64,000 bases of DNA from Cycas panzhihuaensis (GCA_023213395.1 CM041465.1:209133741-209197740); one strand, 5' to 3'. Positions 1 to 13,560 are shown, counted from the first letter of the stretch. Notes: generated from the letters alone by a model not told the origin. Numbers and translations are program-made.

Positions 1-2093
1 ATATCAAACAAAATAGCTGCAATGAATAATAAAATATGTAGAAATAGACAAAGCAATTCAAATGATAAAGTTACGGGTGAATTAGCCACCACGTACGGCT
101 CTCTCACAGGTAGAGCTTTCATATTAATCACAAGAATCTATAAGATACAAAGGTGTGGGGTATAATATATAGGCCATTTGCCAATATTACAAGGTATTTG
201 ATAGGTTGACGAAATGGCAAAGGAGAGTGAGCCGACCTCATTATCAAATATCATTAAATTACATAAAGGTCCTTTAACTTTATAATATGAATATTAAATT
301 ACAATAATACAAAGAAATGATGGTGCTATTAGATAGTTTTAATAGTTGTGGTATGGGTAATACATCATACTTATTAAGTAATGAATAATCTGTTCACCCT
401 GTGTTAGTGCTTGCTTTTAGGCAAGCATATTGGTAGGCTTGCATCACATCGAAAATTTTCATGTTTGTGACCAACAAGGCACATTCACAAGTTTAAATTT
501 GTTTATAATCTACACCAACTTACCCTCATTATTTTTTGCATTTATTTATAGGTGATATTAATCAGTTATTATTTGCATTTATGTATCAAGCATATAGATA
601 TATTGCACATAGATATTTTTTGCCTAGCATATCCATGTTCATTTTTTGTTTACATGTGCTTGGTGTATATCTATGTGCAGGATCGAGGGCCATCTAAAGA
701 GTCATATCACTCACAGCTTACATAAAGTGTGTTTACATTCCAGACAGTCATTGTTGCCATCATAGTCAAGCCATGTTTGGTGATAGTGTTGTGGATTTAG
801 CATGTCACATTTGGCGTTAATTAGTGTCATGGATCTAGTATCTGGCATTGAGCAATATTGCCTTTGTCTCATTCTTTGATATCGCTTTAGTTTTTTTTTT
901 TTTTTTCCATATTTGCAAGACTAGTCTCACATCATTCTGTGTGTTTGGAGTATCTACTAACCATTTGTTATGATTTTTTCTTGTTTTGTTTGCATCATAA
1001 CGCCTATGCAGTGATATTGACCAATGTATCTAATTATTCACAATCTTGTATTTGTTTACCAAGTCCTTTTTAATGTGGAATATCTATGTTAAAAGGGCGA
1101 TTCTGTAGTCTTTTATGGGCTATATGTATATTAGCATGGCATCCTCACATAAACATAGCCCCACAATTAGATTGTATATGGAGACTAATAATTAATCGTC
1201 TGGGTGAAAACAATTGAACATAAACTCAAAACTAATTTGAAGTTGATAAGTTTATAGAACTTGATCAAGGTTGAATGAATAATATTGATAAAAAATGATT
1301 ATTTAATGCTATCCATACTTTGAAAAAAATTAACTATTTTTTATATCTTTGTGAGTTTGGTTGCCTAGTATCCCCCTTATCATTTAACCTATAACTCACA
1401 AACAATACCCAAGTAACTAGAGGAACATTTTAAAGGGGCTAAACTGTAATTTTTAAAAAACCTACCTTTGTTTGAGTCCTTGTGATTGTTTCAACAAGCA
1501 TAATTACCACTTGTGGTGCCTATTTTTAGATATATTAGTTTCAGAGTAATATTTACTTTCACTTGAACGAAACAAGTGGTTACACACCTATGTCAGGGTT
1601 ACATTTGGTGGTCCATTTAATGAGACATAATTGATGTGAATTTTTTGTTATAGTTTATGTACTAAATGCTGCTTATTAAAATTAACCTCCTTGTACTATT
1701 TAAGGCATAACTTTGCCATAAGTGTCGAAATTAAATGTCATTTAAAGTGTTGGATTCATATTTCAATTCTCTACAAAGTGAATGGTCATTTGAATATTTT
1801 TGAAATTATTTGATATATTGTTTTGTTTTGATGTTTAAAATTGATGCAAATTTATGAGCTTCTTGTGAGTCAACCCTTTAAATAAACTTGATAAAAGTTT
1901 CACTTTATAATCATAATATAATACAAAAATCTTTATCTTGAGGAGGTTGAGTCCTAATTATGACACATGTGCATGTTCCAAAGTTGAAGGGGGACAATTT
2001 AGCTTATAGTTAAGTGATTTTATTGCCTTGTTTAATACACCTTCTTAATCTTTCATTAAAACACTTTATTTTTCAAGATAATTTTACTTTATC
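1..2093. other. AT-rich stretch without recognisable gene
   Basis: I see no credible reading frame, LTR pair or RNA gene here on either strand. The sequence is AT-rich with short homopolymer runs, for example a T run near 892-907. It lies upstream of the gag start of copia A, but no primer site resembling TGGTATCAGAGC and no copy of A's 3' LTR is visible. It is therefore either old flanking repeat or A's disrupted leader. Confidence 0.5.
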
Positions 2094-3130
2094 ATGGCAT
2101 CTAAAATAAATAATATAATGGTACCTAAATTTGATAGTGTTAATTTTTTGAATTAGAGTTGTAGAATGAAGCTTACTTTTTTATTAAAAAATATGTGAAA
2201 CTTAATTGAAAATAAATATAGTACACTTAACCCTAACGCTACTACAAATGAGAAGAAGACCTTCAAGAAGAATGAAAAGAGAGATAATGAAACTTTAACA
2301 TTCATCTTATGTTCATTAGATGACCATATTTGCCTAAGAGTCAATGAAGCAACTACATCAAAGGAGGTGTGGGATTCTTTGAAGACCACTTATAAAGGAG
2401 TTACGACATCAAAATTTCAAACACTAAGGACTAAGTTTAAAAATTGTAGAATGAATAATAATGAAGGAATTAATGCCTTCATAACTGAGGAACAAGGGCT
2501 AGTTAATCAAATGAGAGCTTTAGGAGAAGTTGTTGGTGAACAATAAGTGGTAAAAAAAAAATTTAAGATGTGTTAGTAACATCAAAAGGTTTGAGATGGT
2601 GGCTACAAGCATTGAGGTCTCTCAAAACCTCACAATAGTCAAAGTTGATCAGCTTAGTGTTATAATATTAGTTATTAAAGAGAAGAGAGGTAGTAGTGAG
2701 TCCTTAGAACATGCATTTGCCACTAAGGCAAAGATTAGGCCATGTTATAAAGGCTAAAGTTCTAGGAAAATAGGTTAATCTCATAGAGAAAGGAGATAAA
2801 TCTTTACAAACCAAGGACAATTTCATCAAGCACAAGGTCAATTTTATCAAGGTTAAGGCCAAGGATATTTTTATCAAAGTTAACGTCAATTCTATTAAGG
2901 ATAAGGCCAAGGACATAGAAAATTTTATCAAAGCCAATTTAATGAAGGTTAAGGACAAGGTTTTAAACATCAAGGAAAAGGTAGAGGACAAAGTCTAAGA
3001 GAAAGGAATCAAGGACAAAGAGGAAGGAGTCTTATAGGTAGAATAAGAAGAACAATACAATGTTCCTATTATCATACAAATAGACACTTGAAAAGTAATT
3101 ATTTTATGGAAAGGTACAATATGTAAAGAG
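2094..3130 (+). pseudogene. copia A gag with degenerate zinc knuckle
   Basis: Gag is the capsid and nucleocapsid protein that packages element RNA. The ATG at 2094 opens a frame read to about 2548, with only two early stops, both where copia gags carry Trp (TGG to TAG and TGG to TGA). The middle has the copia gag block LCSLDDHICLRV followed by KEVWDSLKTTYKG. After a stop near 2548 the reading is broken. Near 3059-3106 a CX2CX4HX4C knuckle is still visible, but its second and fourth Cys read as Tyr (TGT or TGC to TAT). It can no longer bind zinc as a CCHC motif. The assignment rests on pattern and on the downstream pol. Confidence 0.75.
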
Positions 3131-3199
3131 GAGCAACAAATATAATAGTTAAAAAAGCCAAGGAAGAGTAAAAGACTTTTTTTATCAAGTCTTATAGCT

Positions 3200-4760
3200 A
3201 ATAAAGATGAAAACAATTAGTATATTAATTCAAGTTACTTTATTCATTTGATACATATAAAAGAATGGTTCAAAGAGTTGAATAATACTCAAATAAGCAA
3301 AGTCATGTTTGGGGGAAATACTATTCAAGCTACAATAAGTAAAAGGAATGTAGACATCTAAACAAATTTTAAAGAGACTAAGTACATCAATAATGTATTC
3401 CATGTTACTTCATTAAAAAATAACTTGCTATCAGTTGGGCAAATGATAGAGTAAAAGTATACAGTTGCCTTTGATAATGGTAAATACATTATTAAGGATA
3501 AATTAAAGAATAAAGCAATAGTTAGTAATGGTCAAATGACTAGTGATAGATTGTTTGAGTTAGTCATACCCCTAAATGACTATTATGCCTTAAAGACATC
3601 AATTAATGTGGATAGTAAGACTTAGCATAAAAGATTTGGCTATGTGAACTACAACATCTTAACATTAATGAAGAAAATAGAAATGGTGGTTGGTCTACCT
3701 AATATTGAACATGGTAAAGAAGTATATGAGGGTTGTATACTAGACAAACAATAAAGGGAAGCATTTCTTAATAATAGTTATAGAGTAAGTGAATTTCTTT
3801 AACTAGTGCACATAGATTTATGTGGACTGATAGATGTGTCATCACTTAAAGAAGTTAAATACTTCATAACTTTTATTGATAACTTCATAAGAATGATTTA
3901 GGTTTATTTTCTCAAGTTTAAAGCAGATGTACTCCAATGCTTTATTGATTTTAAAGTCTTAGTTAAAAGATAAAGTGGATATCAAATATTGACCCTTAGA
4001 TTAAATAATGGGGGAGAATTCATTTCAAATGAATTCAATGACTATTACAAGTACTATGAGATAAGGAAGCAACTCATTAATTTTTACACCCGTCAACAAA
4101 GGACCATTGTTGAGATGGCTAGGAGCATGTTTAAGGATAAGAATCTTAACAATGAGTATTTGGTAGAAGTTATTTGTATAACTATTTATTTGTTATATAA
4201 ATACACAATAAAGGTAGTGAGATGGGTCACACTTGAAGAAGCTTAGACATATCACAAGCCAAGTATCAAAGATTTAAGAGATTTTAGGTGCATAATATAT
4301 GCACATGTTTAATAGTAGAGAAGAAACAAGTTGAATGGTAAAAATATTAAGTGCATATTTATAGGATATAGTGATGCATCAATATTCTATAAATTATATG
4401 ACTTAAGAAAGAAAATAATCATCATCAGTAGGGATGTCATCTTCAATGAAGATAGATTTTATCAAGAAAAAGTTGTTGAAAAAGATAAATGCAAAACTAT
4501 TATAATTAATATTGAACCTAACTCAAATAGTACAAATGAAGCTAAAATAAGTAGAGCAGGCCTATCCACTTTAAATTAAAAGTTTCTAAAATTGGTGCCC
4601 CTCATGATATTTTGGGCACTAATTTTGAGAAAAATATAAGTAGATCTCAAAGGATAAATTTTGCACTTATGATTTAAGTTATGGAGTCAAATAAATCTAA
4701 AAAAATTAAAGAAGTAAATAGCCAAGATAAATAGAAAGAAATAATAAAGGAAGAGCATAA
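3200..4760 (+). pseudogene. copia A protease and integrase remnant
   Basis: The aspartic protease motif expected as DSGCS reads NSSYF near 3219-3240. All three changes (D to N, G to S, C to Y) are G-to-A transitions. A gag-pre-integrase segment follows, with the block NNLLSVGQMI near 3418-3450. The integrase core shows VHIDLCG near 3808, then NNGGEF near 4005 where copia has DNGGEF, so the second catalytic Asp is lost. The open piece at 3989-4246 contains the segment with the third acidic residue (QQRTIVEM). Stops near 3751, 3799 and 4244 sit at Gln-like positions. The domain order and spacing are normal for copia pol. Confidence 0.8.
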
Positions 4761-4769
4761 TACCTTAGT

Positions 4770-6190
4770 GAAGAATGACACTTAGGAGTTAATTGATTTA
4801 CCATCAAGGAATAATATCATTGGGACAAAATGGGTCTATAAGACTAAGTACAAATTAGATGATTCAATTGATAAGTACAAGACACGATTAGTTACAAAGG
4901 GCTATGATTAAGTTGAAAGTATTGACTATAATGAAACATTTACACTAGTTGTAGGGTTGGAAATAGTTATATTAGTCATGGCCTTAATTTCACAACAAGG
5001 TTGGATAGTCCATTAGATAGATGTGAAGAGTGCCTTCTTGAATGGGTATATTAATGAGGGGATATATGTCCAACAACCTAAGAGTTTTGAAGTGGAGGGA
5101 AAAAAAGACAAGGTCTATAGACTCAAAAAAATCTTATATGGACTCAAGTAGGCACCTAGATCAAGGTACTCTAGGATTGATAAATACTTCAATGATAAAG
5201 GATTCCTAAGGAGCCAATTAGAGCTTAACTTATACATAAAGTTGGAAGGATGCTTAATATTTATTTTGAGTTTGTATGTAGATGACTTGGTATATACTAG
5301 GAATTGTGATTACTTGTCCTAAAAGTTTGTGTAAAGAGTTTGAAATAGCAGAGTTAGGACTTATATATTATTCTTTAGGCATTGAAATATGGTAGGATGA
5401 AAAAGGGATATTTGTGTCACAAAGAAAATATACATTAGATATATTACATAAATTTAATATAGACAATTACAAACCACTTCCAATACCTACAGAAGTTGAG
5501 TTAAAATTGTCAAAGATTGAGAAGTATAAATCAGTTGACCTTACATTATATAGGCAGTTGATTGGAAGTCTCATTTACTTGACTTCAACTCAACTAGATA
5601 TTGTATATGCTGTTAATATGATTTTTAGGTATATACATGAGCCTAAGGTAAAACATTAGTAAGCAACCAAAAGAATCCTCAAGTATCTCAGAGGAACTAT
5701 TAGGTATATATTATTACAAGCCATTAAGAGATTATAGGTTGATTGATTATATAGACTCAGACTGGGTAGGTTATATAGATGATAGGAAGTCTACTTCAAG
5801 TTATATATTTAGTTTGGGTACAACAGCAATAACATGGACTTCAAAGAAATAAACAATAATATCTCTCTCTATTTGAGAAGCAAACTACAAGGCAACTATA
5901 GTAGAAGCATGTGAAATAGTTTGGATTAGTAGATTACTTCAGGATTTACAAGAAAAATATACTAGTTTCACACAACTATTTTATGATAACCAAAGTACAA
6001 TTTAGGTGACTAGGAATTTAATGTTTTATAGTAGGACAAAGCACATAGAAACACAACTTGATTTTATTATAGAACTAGTACAACAAGGTAGGATGGAATT
6101 AATCTATTATAGCACAAATGATTAGGTGGCATACATCTTCACAAAGGTACTCAGTAAAATAAAATTCATCAGTTTTAAAGATAAGCTTGG
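4770..6190 (+). pseudogene. copia A reverse transcriptase and RNase H remnant
   Basis: The RT domain is clear: GTKWVYKTKY near 4823, then KYKTRLVTKGYD, DVKSAFLNGY and the ILYGLK block near 5135. The catalytic motif YVDD is intact at 5275-5286. RNase H follows to about 6190, with YRQLIGSLIYLTSTQLDI near 5551-5602 and a degenerate tail ending in the usual KLGV block near 6182. Stops replace Gln in the LYGLKQAP and VHQMDV blocks (CAG to TAG). There is a probable frameshift near 5315. The copy is not functional but is easily placed in the Ty1/copia family. Confidence 0.85.
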
Positions 6191-6222
6191 AGTCTCTCCA
6201 AACGAGTATTATGGAGGAGAAA

Positions 6223-6476
6223 TATTAGGATAATACTCACACTGGGCTATATCTCGTATCTCTACATGTCAAAATAAAGGGGCTCTCTCTCTTTGATGTT
6301 TATCAATACCAAGTGACAGTGGACCTTGAGAAGTGTGCCAAACATTCTCAGTCTTGCCTATTTATCCATGGGGTCTGAAAACCATAGTGTTCATCAATAC
6401 CACCTATGTGTCAAATCATATTTACCTCTTCTTGCTTTCACATTATCTCATCTATAATTTGCTCATGCTACCTACA
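6223..6476 (+). repeat. presumed 3' LTR of copia A with purine tract
   Basis: The purine-rich tract ATGGAGGAGAAA at 6211-6222 directly follows the RNase H tail and is the expected plus-strand priming site. The LTR begins TATTAGGA, probably a TG start altered to TA. A CA end is at 6475-6476, just before sequence shared with 61690. No second copy exists in the window, so the end is inferred. Confidence 0.5.
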
Positions 6477-6487
6477 ATATGGTCGAC

Positions 6488-6661
6488 AAAAATGCTTAAC
6501 TTAATTTTAGAAATAATATTACGTTATGTGAGAGAAAAATATTAGAAATTAATTATAAGAGTAATCATTAAATTAAAGATCAAAAATAAAAATGTAAGGT
6601 AATCTAAAATCTAAAATAAAATAATAAGTGTGAAATAAATTGAAATTAAATCAAAACATAT
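6488..6661. repeat. element C repeat, left copy
   Basis: This matches 61690-61853 in direct orientation, sharing GTTATGTGAGAGAAAAAT and a long AT-rich tail ending in ACATAT. Similarity stops on the left where copia A ends, and on the right where the partner is cut by element D. It is best read as part of an LTR. Confidence 0.6.
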
Positions 6662-9419
6662 GAGAAATATATGGACCATTGAAACACTATATTATATCTT
6701 AGAAAATATGTAGAAGGTGCATAATATAATACATAAATAATGTGTAAAAATTATAGCATACTATAAAAATTACAAGGCAACACGTAGTATAGCTCAAATA
6801 ATATTATAGAAAACTGTAAGGTGGTTTATGGCATATCACAAATAATATGTTGTTAATGCATGGTACAAAACACATAGTATCATAGGATTTATACTACGAG
6901 ACACGATACAAAATCAACAACATGTGATGTGGTAAAACTTAATCAAACAATGATGAAACATAAAAGTTTATAAACTAAACAATCTAAAAAACTTTACAAG
7001 CATGATAACAATAGCCAAGGCATGTAAAAATTATCCAGCTAAGGGTAGAGTTATATTAAAAATTTAATAAATTATGTCTTACTTGAGTGTAAACAAATAA
7101 TGAAATAAGTAATCTTAAGGATTAACACCCTAAAGAGGTTTTTTGAGCTTTAACAAGCTTAGGACAAAATGAGCCTAAAGAATAGGTGTTTATAATAAGT
7201 CAATTTAAAGAATAAAATATTTAAATCAATATAAAAGATAAATTTTAAGAGAAATTTTATTTTTAAGGATATTCTGAAATTAGCTTCAAGCGTTGTGAGT
7301 ATAGACTAATGGAAAAATGCATAATCGTAAAATGGGCATAACTTCCTTATATGACATTTATTTTCGACCCATAAATACTTGGTTTTCATTTACTCAAAGA
7401 GATCTACATAATGACATAAGTAAAATCAATAATTACATTTAATGCCAAGGTGTATAATATAAAAGAAGATAAAAGTATGAGTGAAAAGCAAAAAAAGACT
7501 CATTATAATGGAAGAATAAATGTGTCTATTTTGTATATAGGCTAAACTTTATTATAGCTCTAGGATATATAAGAGATGTTGTTAGAGACATCATCATTAT
7601 GAGAGATAATATATACATAAACAAACCAAACAAATACTTAATTACTATAGTGTAAGGCAAATATCAAATAAATGTGATATTAGGTAAATAACATATAACA
7701 AATGTATATTTAAATATATCTAACTATTGAGAGTAAAAGAATTATACCTAACACTCCTAGATTAAAAACTATGTGTTAAAAATTAGGGAAACATTTAACC
7801 CTTTAGCAATGGAGCTTGGTGGAGCTCATGCAATAAAGAGAGAATGTTTCCAACATTATATCTTGTATTTATACATATAATATTGCCAAAATTCCATGTA
7901 TATTTTGTGAAAGTTTAATGTAATACAAAATATTGATAATTAAATCTAATATGTTTGGTTTTATGAATGAGTGTCAAAATGCTTTATTATTTTGGAGACT
8001 ATGTAACATTGACAAATATATGAGCAATCTTACACTAACACAACATTACTAGTATGATCTTTAGTAATCCAAGTAAGTGTAAAAAGACTAGAATTTTCTT
8101 AATTATTCCTTATATGTGAGTGAGTAGTAACATAAAAAATAGTTAATAATCTAAGACTTATATTAGAGAAAATAAGTTGATGGATATGGAGGAGTGTAGG
8201 AATTAATTAACAAAGAGAATAATTCAATAATACAAAATCTCTATAAACTAATATAAATCAATTTAGGGTGTGACATCCAAGAATGATAATTTTAATATTT
8301 CACTCCATCTAGCTATAACATCTCTTTTATATGTGTTAATAAAATCCTATAGTCCAACAAATAACAAAGTGAAAGTAATATGAAGTAGCCATCATTGAAC
8401 CTGTAGATCAATAATTAAATAAGTAAATGGTTCAATGAATGATGTTGTCTAATTGATAAAACTAATCACCAATGAGTTAATAAAGAAGTAGATGATATGA
8501 TCAACTAGAGGTTGGTGATTCAACAAATAACTATGTAAAACTTATAAATGAATCACTAATGAGCCCGTTAACATGTTGAGAATCATATGACAAATAATAT
8601 TTATTTTTTCTTTTCTTTTCTTTCTTGTTTTCTTTTTCTTTTTTATATCAGATCTTGTGTAATATTTTATTTGTAATTTAAATATATGATTTCAGGAATG
8701 ATTATATAAGACTCCCAAAAACTAATCTACTACTAAATCCATATATAGGATAATAATAGCATCTAATCTAACATAAGGGACTTAGGATATAAAAGTTACC
8801 TTCGAGTATAAGTGATAAGAAATCAATTAGTTATAGGTTTCCTACATAGTTGTATAAGTATTTAACAGAACGTAAAGTTGAACATGTCTGAAGTGTTGTC
8901 CTATTATACTAAATTATAAAAATCTTTTGAGTGTCAATCAAATGTTAATTTCTAATTTAAGTCAAGGGCACTAATATATGTGAAAGTGTGAAGTATGTAC
9001 TAGGGTATAATTGAGTAGTTTTGGAAATTCTATATTTTAGGAATTATGAGAGATCACACAGGTATATGTAATGAGAACAAGTAAATGTAATGTGTATTGT
9101 AGTTTATACTCATTGTAGAGTATGTGTGCTAGTTTTTACTCTTATGGGAGTGTATGTGACTTACCATAGTTTAAGCTCTTTAATAATTAAATTTTTTAAG
9201 TTAGGCTATCCTCATTACAAAGAGTGTGTTATAATTTATCCCTAGAGCAAAGTGGATGTCATACTTTATCCTCATTATGGAGTAAACCAAGAGTGAAAAT
9301 TCAAGAAATTATCCACTTTCCTAAAGCAATATAGTGAGAAAAAGTTTCTTTGGAAAGAATCATTTACTTGAAAAGATAGAGGTTTCATTTCTTAGAAAGT
9401 TATGGAAGGATGAACAAAA
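6662..9419. other. AT-rich stretch, no gene; pyrimidine tract inside
   Basis: No supported reading frame is visible. The only distinct feature is a pyrimidine run at 8601-8644. It could be the complement of a purine tract following the left LTR of a minus-strand element such as C, or a simple repeat. Confidence 0.4.
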
Positions 9420-9690
9420 CTAATTATTCCTTTTCCTTTGTCATTGATTAGGAGCTCTTCTTTAGAAGGAACAATTTGCTCATTATTCAGTGAAATACTC
9501 TATTTTTTGGAAGATTGAGATGATGTAAAAGGAGTATCAAATTTGGGCAAGTTGTTACTATTATTATTATAAGTAAATTGATCTAAAGTAAATTTGGATT
9601 GATTTTAAGTGCAAAAACAAACTTGCAACTTCATCTTATGAAGAATCTAATATTCATCATTAGAATGAAACTTTATTCTATAAAAGGATA
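9420..9690 (-). pseudogene. possible continuation of element C coding region
   Basis: Read on the minus strand this short stretch is coding-like over about 80 codons, with stops at likely Gln positions and a block reading NDKGKGISFVHPSITF near 9400. It abuts B's left LTR, so in the undisturbed element it would follow the gag-like frame at 59300-60600. I do not recognise the product. The call is weak and based on position. Confidence 0.25.
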
Positions 9691-10281
9691 TGGGAATTCC
9701 AAGGGGGATTCACACCTCAAACATAGATAATACCCATACACAATACTATATTCTAGAGTTTTGCATAGGTAATCATGCACTAAAAGCAAATACTAAAGTG
9801 AAAAGTATAATATCCATAGCATTAGGATCCAAATAGACTAAATATTAAAGTGAAATGACATCAATAATGTATGTATAAAAGATACCAAACTTACAATAAG
9901 TAAAATTAAGTTGTTAGATTTCTTTTCAATGTGAGGCATCCTCCTAAAAGTAGGTCCTTAAAAATGAAATATAGTAGATCTAGAACTTGAATTTATACAT
10001 AACTCCTTAGCCAAAAAACTTTATATATAGATGGCCAAAATTTAATTGAAAATGCTAGCCAAAAACCATAGCTAAGGTTGCCTAGAATAAGAAATACAAT
10101 TGGCCATAAATAATAAAAACTATATTATGAAATTAGCTAAAATAAATAGTGAAGACTATATAATGAAAATTGTATAATAAAGTCAATGGGAATAAACAAA
10201 AAAAATTCTATTATGAAGTCAACCTGAATAAATAGTAAAGATTGCATAATGAAGTTGGTCATTTGGAGTAGGAATACTACA
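9691..10281 (-). repeat. 3' LTR of gypsy B
   Basis: This aligns along its length with 58639-59220, sharing TGGGAATTCC, CCTCAAACATAGATAAT and CTCCTAAAAGTAG. It ends ACTACA and is followed by the pyrimidine stretch TGTCCCTCTTCTTG (10282-10295), the complement of a polypurine tract, which confirms minus orientation. It contains several diverged repeats of an AATAAATAGTGAAGACT-like unit between about 10140 and 10250. Confidence 0.85.
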
Positions 10282-10282
10282 T

Positions 10283-11198
10283 GTCCCTCTTCTTGAAAAT
10301 ATACTTTCCCCTCAAATATTGAGAGGTTCATATGTTGTTAGTACCAATCTTCAGATTCCCAAGGGACTTTTTTTTGGTAAACAGTTTTCCACTTTATTAT
10401 GTACTCACAAATTTCTCTAGAACATAATTTCTTAGTCTGTATCTCTAAGATACTTTCTAGTTATATAATCATCTTGTATTTTTCATATAATATTGGTAAC
10501 TCTATTTATGGGATGATAGATTGTCCTAACTTTTGTTTGAAGCATGAATCATGAAAGACATTATAGATGCAATTCTCTTAGAGTAAGTTGGGTTAATACA
10601 CCACTTCTCCTACTTTATTTGAATCTGATCTATACTAAAAAACCACAATTGTAATTTTCATTTACCTGATTATTTCATCATGGCTTATTTATATGGTCAA
10701 AACCTTAGAAAGACTTAATTTCCTATCATGAATGGTCTCTCTATTTTATGTAGATCTACTTACTATTTTATCTGGTTCTTGACTAGATTTAAGTTTTCTT
10801 TAAGTATTTATATTATTCTCTTTGTTTAGTCTTACTACTCTTGAATGGATTAAACTCATGAGGTCCTAGCCCATACCATAAGTGATGGGGTTTTGAAGTG
10901 AAATAATTCTTGGAAGGGGGTCATTTTGGTAGTTGTATAGTAAGTGGTGTTGGACCACCACTCAACCAAGTAAAACCATTTATGCCACTACTATTATTTG
11001 TCAGATATAAAATTTTAGAGATATCCTTCTAGCTATTTATTTACTACCTTTGTTTTACTAACAATCTATGGGTTATGGGCCATACTCATACAAAGATTTG
11101 TGCCTAATTACTTAAATAATTCTTACCAAAAGTGACTTATAAACTTGGGATTACAATCATTGATGATGACTTTTCAGAATCCATGAAGATGGTAGATC
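10283..11198 (-). pseudogene. gypsy B integrase C-terminal part and chromodomain-like tail
   Basis: On the minus strand the fragment starts just past the F insertion, with blocks matching the second half of a gypsy integrase (the FW-ELFK and HNP regions near 11000-11120). It ends near 10331-10430 with EYIIKWKTV and VPWESEDW. This is the chromodomain pattern (VKWKG followed by TWE) that chromoviruses use to target heterochromatin. The last residues, FEGKVYFQEEGHV, match the usual tail after the chromodomain. Stops are frequent, mostly at Gln and Trp. The aromatic cage is only partly recognisable. Confidence 0.7.
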
Positions 11199-11203
11199 TC
11201 CTT

Positions 11204-11677
11204 TGAAGAGAAAATGTAACTGTAGAAGCAATGTATTAACAAGACTTTAAACCATGCAAAGAACAAATAACATAAATAAGTCAAACATATAACAAAGAAC
11301 ACCAAAAGATTATGATCTAAGTATAGACCTTTTATTAATCCAAATAGTAACTAAAGAATTACAAAGATAAAAACACTAACTCTCTTCTCATCGACTCATC
11401 AAAAACTCATCTAACCATTTTACATATGCCATTATAGAAGAATATATAGACACGAATTTACAAGATACCACCTTGTGGTTTTACATTACAATAGGCATAA
11501 ACTATGGGCTAAAAAAAAACTCCCATAAGACACTCAAAAGTCTTTTTTAAAGGCTCCTATTGGCCCCGTAAACCCCTTAGTTGGGGGCCCTACCACATGC
11601 CCCTGAGCCCCATTAAAGGACTTGATTGTAACACCTATACCTATGTAACACTTGCAAAGTGTTCAACATATATAATA
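11204..11677 (-). repeat. 3' LTR of copia F
   Basis: This aligns with 15726-16189. Shared blocks include ACAAAGAACAAATAACATAA, ACCACCTTGTGGTTTTA and TCATCTAA. The right end reads ATAATA where the partner has CTAACA, so the terminal CA has become TA. A T-rich tract follows, as expected for the complement of a polypurine tract. Confidence 0.85.
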
Positions 11678-11759
11678 ATCTTTTTTTTATTGAATACTTT
11701 ATAAGAGACATACATATACGATTATTAAATGTTAAAATCACAAACACCCATTACCTTTC

Positions 11760-13560
11760 TACACCATCTAAATTTTTCTATGCTAATAATCTTGGTCAAT
11801 AAGTCTACAGCATTCCCTTATGTAGAAATATTTTGTAAGTCCACTTTATAGTATTGACTATTTCTCTCACAAAATATAACTACACATAAATATGCTTTGA
11901 CTAAGCATGAAATGTAGGATTCTTCACCAGGTAGATTATACTTTGACTATCACAATCTATCCTCACATCATCCTACTTGAAGCTGATATCTATGCATAAT
12001 TTTTATAACTAAACTATTTCTTTGCACAAATGACTAATTACTACATACTCTATTTCTATGCTAGAAATTGCCATAAATTTTTGTCTTTTGCTCATCTAGC
12101 TGATTGTGCCACCACAAAAGGTTAAAACATACCTATTTATAGATTTTTTATTGTTAAGATCTTCAGCCCAATCAACATTGATGAATTCTTCTAGGTTCAC
12201 TATTCTACTCTCCATGGGATCTATTTAGTAGTAAATTTTATAGCCTGATGTACCTTGTAGATACTTGAAAATCCTTTTCATAGCTGCCCAATGCTCCTTG
12301 TCTGGGTTTGACATATATCTGCTAATTACTCTCATTGCATGGGTAATGTTTAATTGGGTATAAACCATTGCATACATCAAACTACTAATTGCACTAGCAT
12401 AAGGGATAAATGCCATGTCTTCAACATTTTGGTGTATCTTTGGGCATTGTTCAACTGATAATTTTAAACCAATAGAAAGATGAACATTAACTATTTTATT
12501 GTCCTGTAAACTAAATTGTTATAATATCATCTCAATATACCACCTCTAGATAAGCTAAATCTTCCTTTTTCTTATATCCCTTTTAACTTTAATGCCTAAA
12601 ATAAGATGCTAATTGACCTTTAACAAGCTTGTTTATTTCTTTATTATTATCAATTAAAGTATATCATTAACATATAAAGCCAGAATAACAAAGTGATCAT
12701 TATCTTGTTTATAATATACATAATGATTTTCTTTGTTATACGTAAAACATCTATCAACATATATGAATCAAACTACTATATTACATCCTCGGTGACTATT
12801 TCAAACTATATAATGACTTCTTTAGCCTATATATTATATTCTCATTCCTTGCAACTTTAAGACCTTCTGGCTACAATATATAATTTTTTTCCTTAAGGTC
12901 ACCTTAAAGAAATATAATCTTCATATCCATCTAATCCATCTCAAGATTACAGGAAACTACTATAGCCAACAAAAATCTAATTAAAGCTATCTTTATAATA
13001 GGATTAAAAACTTTCTAAAATCCACTCCCTTGACTTGGAAATAGTCCTTTGCTACTAACCATGCCATGTACTTTTTTATAATACTATCTACCTAAAACTT
13101 TTTCTTAAAGATCCATTTATTATTAATATGTTTTCTTTTATTAGGCAAATCCACCAAATCCCATGTATTATTTTTGTCTAAGGTCATCATTTCTTCTTCC
13201 ATGGCATTCATCTGGAATTGGCTTTCTTTTAACTCTAGAGCCTCCTAAACAATACCTGAATCATCATCTGTAGTAGATAAAATGAAAGAGGAGTAATAAA
13301 ATTCTTCAAGAATATGCCTAGTAAGTTATGTTCTCTAATGAGTTAATCTCCTCAAGATACAGGGTTTTTGAGGTTGGGCTATCTCAATAGCTAGTCCTTC
13401 TCTTAAGTTGACTCATATTTTGATCTAGAATCTTCATCCCTTACCTCAAACTATACTTTCTTAAAGTCTTCCTCCTTTGGTTCTTCATTTTGCTTTAGAG
13501 ACTTAAACTCCTCTCTAAAGACAACATCATAACTAAATAGAAATTTTTTTATTTTAAGGT
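11760..13560 (-). pseudogene. copia F reverse transcriptase and RNase H remnant
   Basis: RNase H is readable at 12416-12225, with ISSLMYAMVYTQLNITHAM and RIFKYLQGTSGY. The ADIFTKPL-like tail lies near 11800. RT lies at about 13240-12500. Its catalytic box reads YVND at 12663-12674 instead of YVDD, so one of the two metal-binding Asp residues is lost by a GAT-to-AAT change. Stops are dense, and a Gln block such as LKQSP is hit by TAG. The copy cannot encode active RT. Confidence 0.75.

Larger units (their letters stand above)
2094..6476 (+). mobile_element. Ty1/copia element A, decayed, 5' LTR not found
   Basis: This is a plus-strand copia retrotransposon with domains in the order gag, zinc knuckle, protease, integrase, RT, RNase H. 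A purine tract (6211-6222) and a presumed 3' LTR (6223-6476) follow. Integrase preceding RT is the copia signature. No matching 5' LTR is present in the first 2 kb, so the 5' end is truncated, interrupted or outside the window. The element seems to sit at the edge of the repeat that starts at 6488 and recurs at 61690, so it probably inserted into or beside element C. The frame is broken by many stops at Gln and Trp positions. Confidence 0.85.
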
